Shown one piece after another: positions 41,534-51,320 of a stretch of DNA of 64,000 nt (positions within the stretch are counted from its first letter, which is position 1; each line of letters begins with the position of its first letter). The DNA is taken from assembly GCA_937877715.1 (NCBI GenBank), contig CALEHW010000003.1, forward strand, positions 1-64,000. Reading direction: 5' to 3'. A program made the position numbers and the translations under genes. This DNA comes from an uncultured Methylophaga sp. (GTDB lineage: Bacteria; Pseudomonadota; Gammaproteobacteria; GCF-002020875). The notes beneath the pieces were generated by a model. That model did no database searches. It saw only the letters and a program-made list of their open reading frames with translations, and was not told the DNA's origin.

Positions 41534-43554
41534 CTTGATCGACCTCTTCGTACATTACCTCCTCTTTTTCCACTTACAGGCTTCTCTCTATTTCTGCTCC
41601 TACTCCCACCCTGTTCTGCCGGAACCAGCTTATCCTTGCCTGAACCGATCAACTCACCCCTCCCCATCGCCACCAGAACCTGCCGCAACAGGGGCCAGTT
41701 ATTGGGGTCGTGGTAGCGGAGGAATGCCTTGTGAACTCTCCGTTTTCTCCCCCCCTTTGGAACTGGCATCTCATCGGTATCAGGCTTTACCTTGCGCAGT
41801 GGATTCTGGGCGGTATGGTACATCGTGGTCGCCAGAGACATTGGGGTAGGAAGAAAATTCTGCACCTGATCCGGACGGAACCTGTTCTGCTTTAACCAGA
41901 GTGCAAGATTTGCCATATCCTCGTCTGTTGTTCCAGGATGTGCGGCAATAAAATAGGGGATCAGATATTGCTCCTTACCAGCCTTTTTGGAGAAACGGTC
42001 AAACATCTCACGAAAACGGTAGAAGGTATCTATTCCCGGTTTCATCATTTTGCTCAGTGGACCCTCTTCGGTGTGCTCCGGGGCAATCTTGAGATAACCA
42101 CCCACATGGTGAGTCACCAGCTCCTCGACATACTCTGGGGAACGTACTGCAAGATCGTAGCGCAGGCCGGAGGCAATAAATATGCGCTTTATTCCAGGTA
42201 GTTCACGTGCCTTGCGGTAGAGGCTGATCAGCGGCTTGTGGTTAGTGTCCATATGTTTGCAGATTGAAGGGTAGACACATGAGAGGCGACGACAGGATGA
42301 CTCAATTTCCCTACTTTTACAGCGCATTCTGTACATATTAGCTGTTGGTCCGCCAAGGTCAGAGATATTTCCGGTAAAGCCGGGAATCGCTTTAACCTCC
42401 TCAATCTCTCGCAGAATCGACTCCTCGGAGCGACTCTGGATAATTCTCCCCTCATGCTCCGTAATAGAGCAGAAGGTACAGCCACCGAAACAGCCGCGCA
42501 TGATATTTATGGAGAAACGGATCATTTCATAGGCGGGAAGGGATGCATCTCCATATGATGGGTGCGGACGCCTGGTATATGGTAGTTCGTAGATTTGGTC
42601 AAGCTCCTCAGTGGTTAGGGGTAGAGGCGGTGGATTGATCCATAGGGTCTGATCTCCATGTGACTGGAGTAGTGCACGTGCATTGCCGGGGTTGGTTTCA
42701 AGATGAAAAAATCTGGAGGTATGGGCATAGAGTCTACGATCTCTTTTTGCCTGCTCAAAAGAGGGGAGCCGGATGGCTGTCATCCCACGTTCGCGACCGG
42801 TTGTGGTTGGGATACGTACATCCTGTTGTGGCAGCTTAGAGAAATCCATAACCTGCCACAGAGGGGTGATCTCGGAGAGCTCTTGTGAGCCTAATATAGA
42901 AGCAGTGCCGCGTATCCCCCTGATTGCATCGATGGACTCCCCCCCAGCAATTCTGTGAGCTACCTCTACAATTGCTCGCTCCGCATTGCCGTAGAGCAGT
43001 AGATCAGCTTTGGAATCAAACAGAATTGATCTACGCACCTTGTCAGACCAGTAATCATAATGAGCCATTCGGCGCAGACTAGCCTCGATTCCACCAATAA
43101 TAATAGGAACATCACCAAAGGCCTCACGACAGCGCTGGCTATAGACAATAGTGGAACGATCAGGCCGTTTACCCCCCTCTCCACCAGGAGTATATGCATC
43201 ATCCTTACGAATCCGTTGGTCTGAGGTGTAACGGTTAACCATGGAGTCCATGTTGCCGGCTGTTACCCCAAAGAAGAGATTTGGTTTTCCGAGAGCACGG
43301 AACGGCTCTGCACTTTTCCAGTCCGGCTGGGAAATTATGCCAACCCGAAATCCTTGAGATTCAAGCAGCCGCCCAATCAGAGCCATACCAAAACTTGGAT
43401 GGTCTACATAACCATCTCCCGTCACCAGAATGATGTCACATGAGTCCCATCCTAGGTCGTCCATCTCTTTACGGGAGATTGGTAGAACAGGCGCCACCCC
43501 AAAACGGTGCGCCCAATACTTACGTCTGGAGAAAAGTGGTTTCATCTGCCCCAT
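41530..43554 (-). CDS. ygiQ: YgiQ-family radical SAM protein
   Basis: 674 residues beginning with [15 protein letters not shown], typical of the YgiQ family. The radical SAM cluster motif CFGGCTFC (CxxxCxxC) is at about residues 352-359, in a TIM-barrel context ([16 protein letters not shown]). The N-terminal domain is the YgiQ N domain ([13 protein letters not shown]). The reaction is unknown; the family has been proposed to modify RNA or protein, but I do not assert it. Starts at 43554 and 43545 are both possible. Its stop overlaps the relA start. Confidence 0.9.
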   Translation of the reverse strand: MGQMKPLFSRRKYWAHRFGVAPVLPISRKEMDDLGWDSCDIILVTGDGYVDHPSFGMALIGRLLESQGFRVGIISQPDWKSAEPFRALGKPNLFFGVTAGNMDSMVNRYTSDQRIRKDDAYTPGGEGGKRPDRSTIVYSQRCREAFGDVPIIIGGIEASLRRMAHYDYWSDKVRRSILFDSKADLLLYGNAERAIVEVAHRIAGGESIDAIRGIRGTASILGSQELSEITPLWQVMDFSKLPQQDVRIPTTTGRERGMTAIRLPSFEQAKRDRRLYAHTSRFFHLETNPGNARALLQSHGDQTLWINPPPLPLTTEELDQIYELPYTRRPHPSYGDASLPAYEMIRFSINIMRGCFGGCTFCSITEHEGRIIQSRSEESILREIEEVKAIPGFTGNISDLGGPTANMYRMRCKSREIESSCRRLSCVYPSICKHMDTNHKPLISLYRKARELPGIKRIFIASGLRYDLAVRSPEYVEELVTHHVGGYLKIAPEHTEEGPLSKMMKPGIDTFYRFREMFDRFSKKAGKEQYLIPYFIAAHPGTTDEDMANLALWLKQNRFRPDQVQNFLPTPMSLATTMYHTAQNPLRKVKPDTDEMPVPKGGRKRRVHKAFLRYHDPNNWPLLRQVLVAMGRGELIGSGKDKLVPAEQGGSRSRNREKPVSGKRGGNVRRGRSR

Positions 43555-43593
43555 TATACTCTCAGCAGAGAGCAGCGTAGATGGAAGAACTCC

Positions 43594-44886
43594 CTATCGT
43601 TTGAGCTTAATGGTTACAGGGAAGGCGAATCCAATTTTGTCATTGTTGACTTCATCAGGAAACACTTCAAAAGGCTGTGCCATCTCGACCATCTGCTCAA
43701 CAGCTCGATCCAGTATCTCATGTCCTGAGCTTTGAATAATCTCAGTTTCAAGCAATTCGCCACTACGGTTCAATACGAAACCAACCAAGACCTTGCCCTG
43801 AATTCCCTGCTCCTCGGCAACGTACTTTGGATAGAGGGTGAATCCAGTCAGCTTGACACGCATCCGTGCACGATACGCAAAGCCAATCCCTTTCGCACCA
43901 GAATAACGACTTCTCCAGCTTTTAGATCTACTGCTCTTTACATTATCTGATTTAACTGTCGATAGCCTCTGACCTAATTGAGTCTCTTCTGGTAACACAG
44001 GCTTCCAATCTTTGGCAGTAACCTGAGGCAACATCTCCATCTCCAGTGTGTCAAACTCAATCTGTTCGATCTGAATTTCTGCAAGGGAAACTCCCATCTC
44101 TTCAGCTGCGTCTGAAAGTAGGTTGGTAGATATTAGAGATTCCAGATCTGTTGGTATCAACTCTTCTTCCATCTCTGATTGCGCCACCATCAAGGCATCA
44201 CCTGTCGGCATCTCAATATTCTTTGGCTCAGGCAATCCAGCTGGTGCCTTCATTGGCGTTGATGGCAAATCTGGCACAAATATTTGGACCAGACGAGAAT
44301 CAGGCTTCTTCAGATCTAATACATGGTTATCTGTTGGAAGTTCCATTGCAGCAACTGGTGCTAACTCAGGTGTCCTATCTGTTGGAGTATCAATGCCCTT
44401 TAGTTCTGGCATCCTGGCCGATATTTCCACAGGTATTGATGGTGTAGATGGTGTTATTTCCGGGGCTGTATCTACTGTAATCTCTGGTGATGTATTCATC
44501 TTCAGCTCTAACGTTGCACCCACAGACATCTCTGTCTGCTCCTCCATTTCCACACTTTCACTTTCCAATTCCTTACTAGGGATAACCTCAAGGGCAACGC
44601 CAGAAGAGGCAGGTAAGAGTTCTACAAGTTGTTGCTGTGACTCGTCCAGAGATACCATGGGTATCACATCTTCATCAATAAGGGCTTCACTTTTGATGGT
44701 CTCTGGTTGCTCCAAAATTAGCTGCTCAAGAATCTCCTGATCAGCGAGCATTACGGTAAAAGATGTCTCAACAATACTCTTAACAGGCAAGGCTGACTGG
44801 TAAATTGGGGCATATTGAATCAGCACAATGTGTACCAACATTGAACTTATTAGCGCAAAAAACCATTGCCGCGAACGAATAATCAT
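43594..44886 (-). CDS. TonB-family energy transducer with a long acidic linker
   Basis: 430 residues. One N-terminal membrane segment (about 7-27), a very long Glu/Pro/Ser-rich linker (about 40-330) that should span the periplasm, and a C-terminal TonB domain (about 340-428) with LYPKYVAEEQGIQGKVLVGFVLNRSG, the conserved P-x-x-A...G-V signature. It would transduce the proton-motive force from ExbB/ExbD to an outer-membrane partner. The linker lacks the usual Lys-Pro/Glu-Pro blocks of classical TonB and is about three times as long. It is last in the operon; no TonB-dependent receptor gene is adjacent. The receptor could be elsewhere, or the partner could be a non-receptor protein. Confidence 0.85.
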   Translation of the reverse strand: MIIRSRQWFFALISSMLVHIVLIQYAPIYQSALPVKSIVETSFTVMLADQEILEQLILEQPETIKSEALIDEDVIPMVSLDESQQQLVELLPASSGVALEVIPSKELESESVEMEEQTEMSVGATLELKMNTSPEITVDTAPEITPSTPSIPVEISARMPELKGIDTPTDRTPELAPVAAMELPTDNHVLDLKKPDSRLVQIFVPDLPSTPMKAPAGLPEPKNIEMPTGDALMVAQSEMEEELIPTDLESLISTNLLSDAAEEMGVSLAEIQIEQIEFDTLEMEMLPQVTAKDWKPVLPEETQLGQRLSTVKSDNVKSSRSKSWRSRYSGAKGIGFAYRARMRVKLTGFTLYPKYVAEEQGIQGKVLVGFVLNRSGELLETEIIQSSGHEILDRAVEQMVEMAQPFEVFPDEVNNDKIGFAFPVTIKLKR

Positions 44887-44888
44887 AA

Positions 44889-45293
44889 CTAAGGAGCTAC
44901 CTCAGTAATTAGCTCAACCCTTCGTACCCCACTATTACGAACCCCCTCAAGAAGCTTAACAACATCATGGGAGTCCACTCGATTGTCAGCGTGGATTTCC
45001 ACAGACGGAGGAATGCCATTGCGATAGGCCTCATCAATTAGATACTGCAGTTGGTAACTATTCCTGATCTCTCTCTCACTAACAGCCATATTTCCATTCA
45101 TATCAACAAAGATAGAAATATCCATTGTCTCCATCCGCGCATCACTACTGGAGCGTGGGTGCTCAATGTCCCAGAAAGAGGGAGATTTAACTGTGCCTGC
45201 AACCAAAAAAAAGATAATTAAGAGGAAAATCACACTAACCAATGGAGTCATATCCAGTTCGGAGTGTTTTTTTCTATGGTAGTGAAACTGCAT
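44889..45293 (-). CDS. ExbD-like protein lacking the channel Asp (ExbD2)
   Basis: 134 residues: one membrane helix (about 17-38) and a periplasmic C-terminal domain. The helix reads TPLVSVIFLLIIFF, where the family has TPLIDV; the conserved Asp (D25 of E. coli ExbD) is Ser20, codon AGT at 45236-45234. That Asp is the essential proton-carrying residue, so this copy should not carry protons itself. Two bases separate it from TonB and two from the other ExbD, so they are co-translated. Pairs of ExbDs are known, for example ExbD1 and ExbD2 of Xanthomonas. Confidence 0.85.
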   Translation of the reverse strand: MQFHYHRKKHSELDMTPLVSVIFLLIIFFLVAGTVKSPSFWDIEHPRSSSDARMETMDISIFVDMNGNMAVSEREIRNSYQLQYLIDEAYRNGIPPSVEIHADNRVDSHDVVKLLEGVRNSGVRRVELITEVAP

Positions 45294-45295
45294 AA

Positions 45296-45694
45296 CTATC
45301 TAATCAGACTTACCAGGGAGGCTCCGCCAGCACGAAGTTGATCCATCACTTGCACTACCTGCTGTAGTGGAATATTGGAGTCTGGGCGGACAATAAAACG
45401 GATGGTTGGCCTATCCTGCAGAAGTTGAGTAACTTTGGATGATATATTGGAGGCGATAACATGCCGCCCATTAAAATCGACAATACCATCCTCATGAATA
45501 CGGACTAGTGTTGCATCGTGCCAGGCACTCTTCCCCTCCCCCTTTTCAGCAGGAATATCGAGAGAGAATTTTCGTTGCTGAGAGAAGTTGGTGGTTAGCA
45601 TAAAGAATATAAGCAGCAGAAATACCACATCAATCAATGAGGTCAGACTGAGCCACCGTCTTTTTGATTGATAACCAGCTGCACCGAATTGCAT
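45296..45694 (-). CDS. ExbD-like protein with intact channel Asp (ExbD1)
   Basis: 132 residues from ATG 45694, chosen because AGAGG sits at good spacing upstream; an in-frame GTG nine bases earlier would add three residues. One membrane helix with TSLIDVVFLLLIFFML keeps the conserved Asp (residue 22). The periplasmic domain is about 90 residues. It should dimerise with itself or with the Ser-bearing ExbD encoded two bases downstream, inside an ExbB pentamer. It is preceded by ExbB after a 54-bp gap. Confidence 0.87.
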   Translation of the reverse strand: MQFGAAGYQSKRRWLSLTSLIDVVFLLLIFFMLTTNFSQQRKFSLDIPAEKGEGKSAWHDATLVRIHEDGIVDFNGRHVIASNISSKVTQLLQDRPTIRFIVRPDSNIPLQQVVQVMDQLRAGGASLVSLIR

Positions 45695-45757
45695 CAGAGT
45701 CACCTCTTCTATTTAACTACTGCTAAGCAGGATTTGTGGATGTCACTTACTATACAA

Positions 45758-46396
45758 TCAGACAGAATGACGGATAGAGCTAAGCGTACGTGTTACAGCA
45801 TCTCCCATATCCTGTCGTACACGTTCTACAATCCCCTCAAGCCAGTTTACGGCAGCCAGTGCCGGAATGGCGATAGCAAGACCAAAAGCAGTAGTGATTA
45901 GTGCCTCCCAGATACCCCCAGCCAGCATGGTGACATCTACCTGAACTCCGGCATTTTCAAGCTGCATGAAAGCCTGAATCATCCCCAGCACAGTACCTAA
46001 CAGCCCAAGCAGCGGACTGAGATGAGCAACTGCATCAAGGCCACGTATATATGACGTAAGCTGCTCAAGCTGTGTTCTTCCCTCACTCTCAAGCTCCTCT
46101 TTAGCCATACTGTTATCTTCTATAGATGATGTACTATCAGAAAGCTTAATTGCTTTCTCCATAACCCGAGAGACTGGACTCTTTTTTATGGAAAGCTCGG
46201 TAACAGCAATACTTTTCTGGCCTCGCTCAATACTTTGTAACACCTTCTCCACATAATCATTGGAGCCAAACAGAATTTGTTTGGACTGAAAGTGGTAGAG
46301 CTTTAGCAGAAAAATTGCAAACCCATAGACAGAGAGTGCCAGCAGAATAATGGCTACTGGGCCACCTTTGCTCACCAGTAATTCCAGTCCTATCAT
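45758..46396 (-). CDS. ExbB/TolQ/MotA-family proton channel protein
   Basis: 212 residues. One helix near 10-30, a cytoplasmic segment, and two more helices (about 120-143 and 160-185) with AHLSPLLGLLGTVLGMIQAF and GGIWEALITTAFGLAIAIPALAAVNWLEG. These are the classic ExbB/TolQ signature, with the conserved Thr and Gly-rich pattern. It forms the pentameric stator for the ExbD pair. AGGAGT precedes the ATG. It follows a small periplasmic protein gene by 12 bp. Confidence 0.9.
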   Translation of the reverse strand: MIGLELLVSKGGPVAIILLALSVYGFAIFLLKLYHFQSKQILFGSNDYVEKVLQSIERGQKSIAVTELSIKKSPVSRVMEKAIKLSDSTSSIEDNSMAKEELESEGRTQLEQLTSYIRGLDAVAHLSPLLGLLGTVLGMIQAFMQLENAGVQVDVTMLAGGIWEALITTAFGLAIAIPALAAVNWLEGIVERVRQDMGDAVTRTLSSIRHSV

Positions 46397-46408
46397 AAAA
46401 AATACTCC

Positions 46409-46915
46409 TTACTTGAAGAGTCTGACAGAAGATTTGGTGCCAGTCCTGATCATGCTCATACAGTTGGCAACCTCATCTCCAGCACTGGTACATGATGTCA
46501 TGCGATTGAGAAGAATGCTCCCCACCTCGCTACATTTTGTATCTTTCATGGGGACTAATTTGACTACCGTCTTATTAGCCATAACCTTCTGAAAATCCGC
46601 AAGGAAGTGAGCTGTGATGATCTCATCCTTGTTAAAGGCAAAGAGCTCAGATTTCAACTCGGAAAACTCTGTATTAGTCTGGTTGGAAAACCTGACATAG
46701 GCGACACAAAGATCATCCCTTTGCTCCAGCTTGTTGATCTCCATATAGAGTTTGCTGACTGGTGCAGTAGCGCGCTCCTGATCTTGTGCTGATACAGTTT
46801 CTGTTGCGGTATCCGTCTCTGCAACCACAGTCTCAACATCACCTTCCGCAGCAGTAATTGAGGCGGAAAACAGGATAGTAGTCAGGAATCCAATTATCTT
46901 AGTTTTGCTTGGCAT
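46409..46915 (-). CDS. Small periplasmic protein of unknown function in the TonB operon
   Basis: 168 residues from ATG 46915; a longer GTG start at 46927 is also open but has no better ribosome site. A signal peptide (about 1-24, ending TAAEG) and a mainly helical body with four Cys in pairs (DLCVAY, DTKCSEV, SCTSAG, ANCMSM), so two disulfides are likely. No family is recognised. It is next to exbB, 12 bp away, so it may be a periplasmic regulator or a structural part of this Ton complex. Confidence 0.65.
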   Translation of the reverse strand: MPSKTKIIGFLTTILFSASITAAEGDVETVVAETDTATETVSAQDQERATAPVSKLYMEINKLEQRDDLCVAYVRFSNQTNTEFSELKSELFAFNKDEIITAHFLADFQKVMANKTVVKLVPMKDTKCSEVGSILLNRMTSCTSAGDEVANCMSMIRTGTKSSVRLFK

Positions 46916-46968
46916 AATTTCTCTCACTAAATTGAAATTGTTAATTTTCAGTTTGTTAAATCTGCAAG

Positions 46969-47655
46969 TTAATTGCAGTGTAGCGCCAGGTACTCAAGGT
47001 CACTATCCTCCACCTCACCCAGCTCCCAATCTCCACGCATATTGGCATGATTCATAGCTGCCTGTCGAGCCTCTTCAGAGGCATCCTGTACAATAGATAA
47101 TATCTGACCAGCATATATCAGATCTGCATCAATAATTTGCTCTCTATTGGCGCACAACAACAGGGGCCAAAGTGCGGCATCCCCATAAACCTCCTCAGAG
47201 GATGAGATAGTCCACAGGCTATCACCGTCAACAACCTCAATCTTTGTCGCTCTATCAATCTCTTCCTCCGCAGCTTTCTCTTTATTAGCTATATCGGCAG
47301 ACTCTGGCAGCCCAACCTCAACCGAGGCTGTTGGACTAACCTCCTCAACTCGTGCAGCCTCAATCTCAACAATCTCTGCCGGCTTCTCTGGAATTGGCTC
47401 CCCTGCCTTCTCGGCAGTATCGACAGCTACAGCATATTTAGATCTAATTTCCAGAATCTCATCACACTCTGGTTGGGCATAATTTTTATCCCAAAAACCA
47501 GTATGGATACACTCACCAAAAGGGGTGCGAACAACTCCACCAAAACCATCTACCAGATAGCCCTCGAAGCTACCCGCCTGGGGATTGCTGAATGGAAGAA
47601 GTGCTGATAATACAAAAATTATTGTAGATAGAGCTCTGTGGTCCGTCTTTTTCAT
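46969..47655 (-). CDS. LysM-domain periplasmic protein, first gene of the TonB operon
   Basis: 228 residues. A signal peptide (about 1-27), then GGVVRTPFGECIHTGFWD...PECD, a motif seen at the N terminus of some OmpA-like proteins, a Glu-rich linker, and a LysM domain (about 140-190) with VVDGDSLWTISSSEEVYG. LysM domains bind peptidoglycan. It could hold the Ton complex to the cell wall or guide it across the periplasm. It precedes the small periplasmic protein gene by 53 bp and heads the operon. Confidence 0.78.
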   Translation of the reverse strand: MKKTDHRALSTIIFVLSALLPFSNPQAGSFEGYLVDGFGGVVRTPFGECIHTGFWDKNYAQPECDEILEIRSKYAVAVDTAEKAGEPIPEKPAEIVEIEAARVEEVSPTASVEVGLPESADIANKEKAAEEEIDRATKIEVVDGDSLWTISSSEEVYGDAALWPLLLCANREQIIDADLIYAGQILSIVQDASEEARQAAMNHANMRGDWELGEVEDSDLEYLALHCN

Positions 47656-47826
47656 TGAAGATTTCCTTTCTGTTACTGCTCGTTGCTTTCACAATGGATA
47701 CATTTATAAGAATCCCATCGGGGCACTCAAAACATGAGTCCCAGAATTCTTACAATGGTACTGTAGGATCTGTTTTTTTTCTACGCTATTCTCCATAAAA
47801 ACCGGGAACCTCAATTAGGGGAAAAA

Positions 47827-47835
47827 TGGTATGAT
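47827..47835 (+). promoter_or_regulatory. Extended -10 candidate for the gene at 47871
   Basis: TG-G-TATGAT with no good -35, 35 bp before the ATG at 47871. It lies in a 215-bp divergent gap with the LysM gene. A run of eight T (47772-47780) and an A-rich region are also present. No operator is recognised. Confidence 0.35.
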
Positions 47836-47870
47836 CCAAACACTTAGTGAATGTTCATCAGGAAAGAAAA

Positions 47871-48422
47871 ATGACAAAAAACAATCGTTGGGCCACTCTT
47901 CTTGCGGTCTCATTCTCCATGCAGGCAACTGCGCAATCTGATGGAATGGAACCCGCCCAGGTTGTCGCTCCAATGCCTGACACCTCCCATTCCACCACTG
48001 CGGCTACACCACAATATCAACAGATGATGGAGCGTCGTGCCCCTATGGTGGAGGAAATTCCCACCGATATCTGGAGTACAATTGCATCCCCGTTTGACCC
48101 CATCAGCAGCGGACAGAATTTTATGCCTCAGAGGCAGATGCCAGCCCCCATGCAGCCTAGGCATGAGGTTAGTAACGAAGTAGTAGCGCAACCCCCTATG
48201 TCAACATTTGCTCCACCTTCACAACCACAGCCGCAGCCGCAGCAGAATATTCGCTACCCCGTGCAACCCATACCCTATGAATTACCCCCGCAAGAGAAAG
48301 TGGTGGCTGAATATCCCGAGGAATACTGGAACTGCTTGCTTAACAATCTACAGGGGCTTGGTAGTGATGTGGCAGCCAAACTGATTACCCGCGCCTGCCA
48401 GAAAAAATATCCTAAGCGATAA
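47871..48422 (+). CDS. Uncharacterised Pro/Gln-rich secreted protein
   Basis: 183 residues from ATG 47871, preceded by AGGAAAG at good spacing; the GTG at 47847 would add eight residues with no support. A hydrophobic N-terminal signal segment (about 5-22, ending ATAQS), then a long Pro/Gln/Met-rich, probably disordered part with PQPQPQQ, and a short C-terminal helix with two Cys (NCLLNN, RACQKK). No family is recognised. The last 11 bases overlap the end of ubiA on the other strand. Its divergent partner is the LysM gene of the TonB operon. Confidence 0.6.
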   Translation: MTKNNRWATLLAVSFSMQATAQSDGMEPAQVVAPMPDTSHSTTAATPQYQQMMERRAPMVEEIPTDIWSTIASPFDPISSGQNFMPQRQMPAPMQPRHEVSNEVVAQPPMSTFAPPSQPQPQPQQNIRYPVQPIPYELPPQEKVVAEYPEEYWNCLLNNLQGLGSDVAAKLITRACQKKYPKR

Positions 48423-49269
48423 CAAGTCGGTCCAGGGCAATTCCCAGAAAAATCGTCATCCCCAGCCAGTGGTTGTGCAGGAAGGCCTGAAAACAGGCTG
48501 TGGGCTCACGCCCCCTGATCAACCACTGGTGGTAAACGCCAACTACTGAGGCAATCACAAGCCCAAGATAGTAGTGCCACCCAAGCTGGAACTCCAACCC
48601 AGCAAAAACCAACAACAGCATCATAGCCAGCTGGAACAATCCTATAATTTCTCGATCCCAGTTTCCAAAGAGAATGGCTGTGGAGCGGATTCCCACCTTC
48701 AGATCATCCTCCCGATCCACCATGGCGTACATGGTGTCGTAGACAATCGACCAGCAAACAGTGGCAGTAAAGAGCAGCCAGGCGCCTGCAGGTACCGCCC
48801 CGCTCACCGCCGCAAAAGCCATCGGGATGGACCAGCCGAATGCTGCCCCTAGAAAGATCTGTGGCAGATGGGTAAAGCGTTTCATGAATGGATAGATTAT
48901 CGCCAGAGCCACGGCACCAAACGAGAGCATGATGGTCAAGCGGTTCAGAGTCAACACCAGCAGAAATGCAATGGCGACCAGCACCCCAAAGAGCAGCAGT
49001 GCCTCTCGCGGGGTAACAACCCCAGTGGTGATGGGGCGTTCCGCAGTACGTTGCACATGCCGATCCACCTCACGATCTGCATAGTCGTTGATGATGCACC
49101 CTGCCGAGCGCATCAGCACCACCCCTGCCACAAATACCAGCAACACCAGCAGTGGCGGCAGACCATCTGCAGCAATCCACAATCCCCACAGTGTGGGCCA
49201 GAGTAGCAACAGAATGCCGATCGGTTTATTGAGTCGTGTCAGTTGAATGTAGGCATCTAGTCTGTTCAT
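48412..49269 (-). CDS. ubiA: 4-hydroxybenzoate polyprenyltransferase UbiA
   Basis: 285 residues (E. coli 290), seven to nine membrane helices. The two aspartate-rich motifs are present: NDYADREVDRHVQRT near 60-75 and YAMVDREDDLKVGIRS near 180-197. It attaches the polyprenyl chain to 4-hydroxybenzoate in ubiquinone synthesis. It starts with ATG overlapping the tadA stop by four bases, so it is last in the guaB-guaA-tadA-ubiA operon. No ubiC was found in the window. Confidence 0.94.
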   Translation of the reverse strand: MNRLDAYIQLTRLNKPIGILLLLWPTLWGLWIAADGLPPLLVLLVFVAGVVLMRSAGCIINDYADREVDRHVQRTAERPITTGVVTPREALLLFGVLVAIAFLLVLTLNRLTIMLSFGAVALAIIYPFMKRFTHLPQIFLGAAFGWSIPMAFAAVSGAVPAGAWLLFTATVCWSIVYDTMYAMVDREDDLKVGIRSTAILFGNWDREIIGLFQLAMMLLLVFAGLEFQLGWHYYLGLVIASVVGVYHQWLIRGREPTACFQAFLHNHWLGMTIFLGIALDRLVIA

Positions 49270-49745
49270 GATTCCCTGGTTACCTTTTGGCTGCGCCGCT
49301 GCCGAAAAAACCGTTTCAGCAGATCACTGCTCTCTGCCTTCAGGAGGCCAGAATCAACAATACACTGGTGGTTGAGATTGCTGTTCTGCAGCAACTGGAA
49401 CAGCGAGCCCGCAGCCCCAGAGCGTGAATCAGTGGCGGCAAAAACAACCCTCTCCACCCGAGCATGGATAATAGCCCCGGCACACATCGGACAGGGCTCT
49501 AGGGTGACATAGAGGGTGGAACCGGGGAGGCGATAGTTCTGTGCGGTATCTGCTGCAGCACGCAGCGCCCGAATCTCTGCATGTGCGGATGGATCATGGA
49601 GGGCGATCGGGCTGTTCCACCCCTCGCCTATAACCTCCCCGTCCCTGACAACTACAGCACCTACGGGAACCTCCCCTTCATCCTCAGCTCGGTGCGCCAG
49701 CCCAAGTGCGCGCCCCATCCATCTTCTATCCTCAGCTATTCCCAT
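49266..49745 (-). CDS. tadA: tRNA-specific adenosine deaminase TadA
   Basis: 159 residues (E. coli 167), with zinc site HAEIRAL (His and catalytic Glu) and PCPMCAGA (two Cys). It converts A34 of tRNA-Arg(ACG) to inosine. The start overlaps the guaA stop by 10 bases, and its own stop overlaps ubiA. This is a typical stand-alone TadA, not a cytosine deaminase, because of the [10 protein letters not shown] context. Confidence 0.94.
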   Translation of the reverse strand: MGIAEDRRWMGRALGLAHRAEDEGEVPVGAVVVRDGEVIGEGWNSPIALHDPSAHAEIRALRAAADTAQNYRLPGSTLYVTLEPCPMCAGAIIHARVERVVFAATDSRSGAAGSLFQLLQNSNLNHQCIVDSGLLKAESSDLLKRFFRQRRSQKVTRES

Positions 49746-51310
49746 TCAATGGTTGCTGGCGGCTTCCCAGAAATATCATAAGCTACTCTTGATATCCCAT
49801 TGATCTCATTGATTATTCTTGTTGATACATTACCAAGAAAATCATATGGGAGATGGGCCCAGCGAGCGGTCATGAAATCCACCGTCTCCACTGCACGCAG
49901 CGCCACCACATAGTCATATTGACGGTTATCACCCATCACACCAACAGAACGAACCGGAATAAATACTACAAAGGCCTGACTTACACTGTCATAGAGATCG
50001 TGTGTTCTCAGCTCTGAGATAAAGATATCATCAGCCTTGCGCAGCAGCTCGGCATACTCCTTCCTCACCTCTCCCAGAATTCTTACCCCCAGACCGGGGC
50101 CAGGGAATGGGTGACGGAAGACCATCTCCGATGGCAACCCCAACTCCACCCCGATCTTGCGGACCTCGTCTTTGAACAGCTCCCGCAATGGTTCCAGCAG
50201 CTCCAGTTTCATATTCTCAGGGAGGCCACCAACATTGTGGTGTGACTTAATTACTTTTGCCTTGCCTGATTTTGCCCCGGCCGATTCGATTACGTCCGGA
50301 TAGATGGTCCCCTGTGCCAACCACTTTACATTACTGAGTTTGCTGGACTCCTCATCAAATACCTCGATAAAGGTGTGGCCAATAATTTTGCGTTTCTTCT
50401 CGGGGTCACTCTCTCCGCTCAGAGCGTTGAGAAAGCGGGATTCGGCATCTACCCGAATGACGCGAATCCCCATATGCTCGGCAAACATCGCCATCACCTG
50501 ATCGCCCTCATCCAGACGCAACAGGCCGTTATCGACAAAGACACAGGTTAACTGATCCCCAATGGCCTTGTGCAACAGGGCCGCCACTACCGAGGAGTCA
50601 ACCCCCCCTGACAACCCTAACAGTACCTCATCGCTACCAACCTGCTGACGAATCTGTTCAATGCTCTCGTCAATAATGTTGGCGGGATTCCACAGCGCCT
50701 CACAGCCACAGATATCGAGCACAAAGCGGTTGATGATGCGCTCACCCTGGCGGGTGTGGGTAACCTCGGGGTGAAACTGTACCCCATAGAAGTGGCGGCT
50801 CTCATCAGCCATGCCGGCCATGGGGGCGTTATCCGTGGATGCCATAACCGAGAATCCGGTAGGCAGTTCGACCACACGATCACCGTGACTCATCCATACA
50901 TCAAGCATCCCGTACCCTTCGGGCGTTGCGTGATCCTCGATATCACTCAGCAGTGCTGTGTGGCCGCGGGCACGAACCTGTGCATAACCATACTCATGGT
51001 GTTCGGCAGACTCCACCTTGCCACCAAGCTGGGCGGCCATAGTCTGCATGCCGTAACAGATCCCCAATACCGGCACACCCAGATCAAAGACAAGCTGTGG
51101 GGCACGAGGAGTATCATCCGTGGTTACTGTCTCTGGACCACCGGAGAGCACGACCCCACTGGGGTTGAATTCACGAATAGCCTCCTCTTCCATATCATAT
51201 GGATAGAGCTCACAGTAGACCCCGGCCTCACGAATGCGGCGAGCAATCAGCTGAGTGTACTGAGAGCCAAAATCGAGAATCAGAATTCTGTCGTTATGGA
51301 TATCTGTCAT
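49736..51310 (-). CDS. guaA: GMP synthase (glutamine-hydrolysing)
   Basis: 524 residues (E. coli 525) from ATG 51310, ten bases after the guaB stop; a longer frame from 51370 runs through the guaB end. The class I glutamine amidotransferase domain has nucleophile Cys in GICYGMQ and the HPEVTHT triad; the ATP-pyrophosphatase domain has LSGGVDSSV; the C-terminal dimerisation domain carries [12 protein letters not shown]. It aminates XMP to GMP in purine synthesis. It is co-transcribed with guaB, which makes its substrate. Confidence 0.96.
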   Translation of the reverse strand: MTDIHNDRILILDFGSQYTQLIARRIREAGVYCELYPYDMEEEAIREFNPSGVVLSGGPETVTTDDTPRAPQLVFDLGVPVLGICYGMQTMAAQLGGKVESAEHHEYGYAQVRARGHTALLSDIEDHATPEGYGMLDVWMSHGDRVVELPTGFSVMASTDNAPMAGMADESRHFYGVQFHPEVTHTRQGERIINRFVLDICGCEALWNPANIIDESIEQIRQQVGSDEVLLGLSGGVDSSVVAALLHKAIGDQLTCVFVDNGLLRLDEGDQVMAMFAEHMGIRVIRVDAESRFLNALSGESDPEKKRKIIGHTFIEVFDEESSKLSNVKWLAQGTIYPDVIESAGAKSGKAKVIKSHHNVGGLPENMKLELLEPLRELFKDEVRKIGVELGLPSEMVFRHPFPGPGLGVRILGEVRKEYAELLRKADDIFISELRTHDLYDSVSQAFVVFIPVRSVGVMGDNRQYDYVVALRAVETVDFMTARWAHLPYDFLGNVSTRIINEINGISRVAYDISGKPPATIEWE

Positions 51311-51320
51311 TAGGCTGCTT

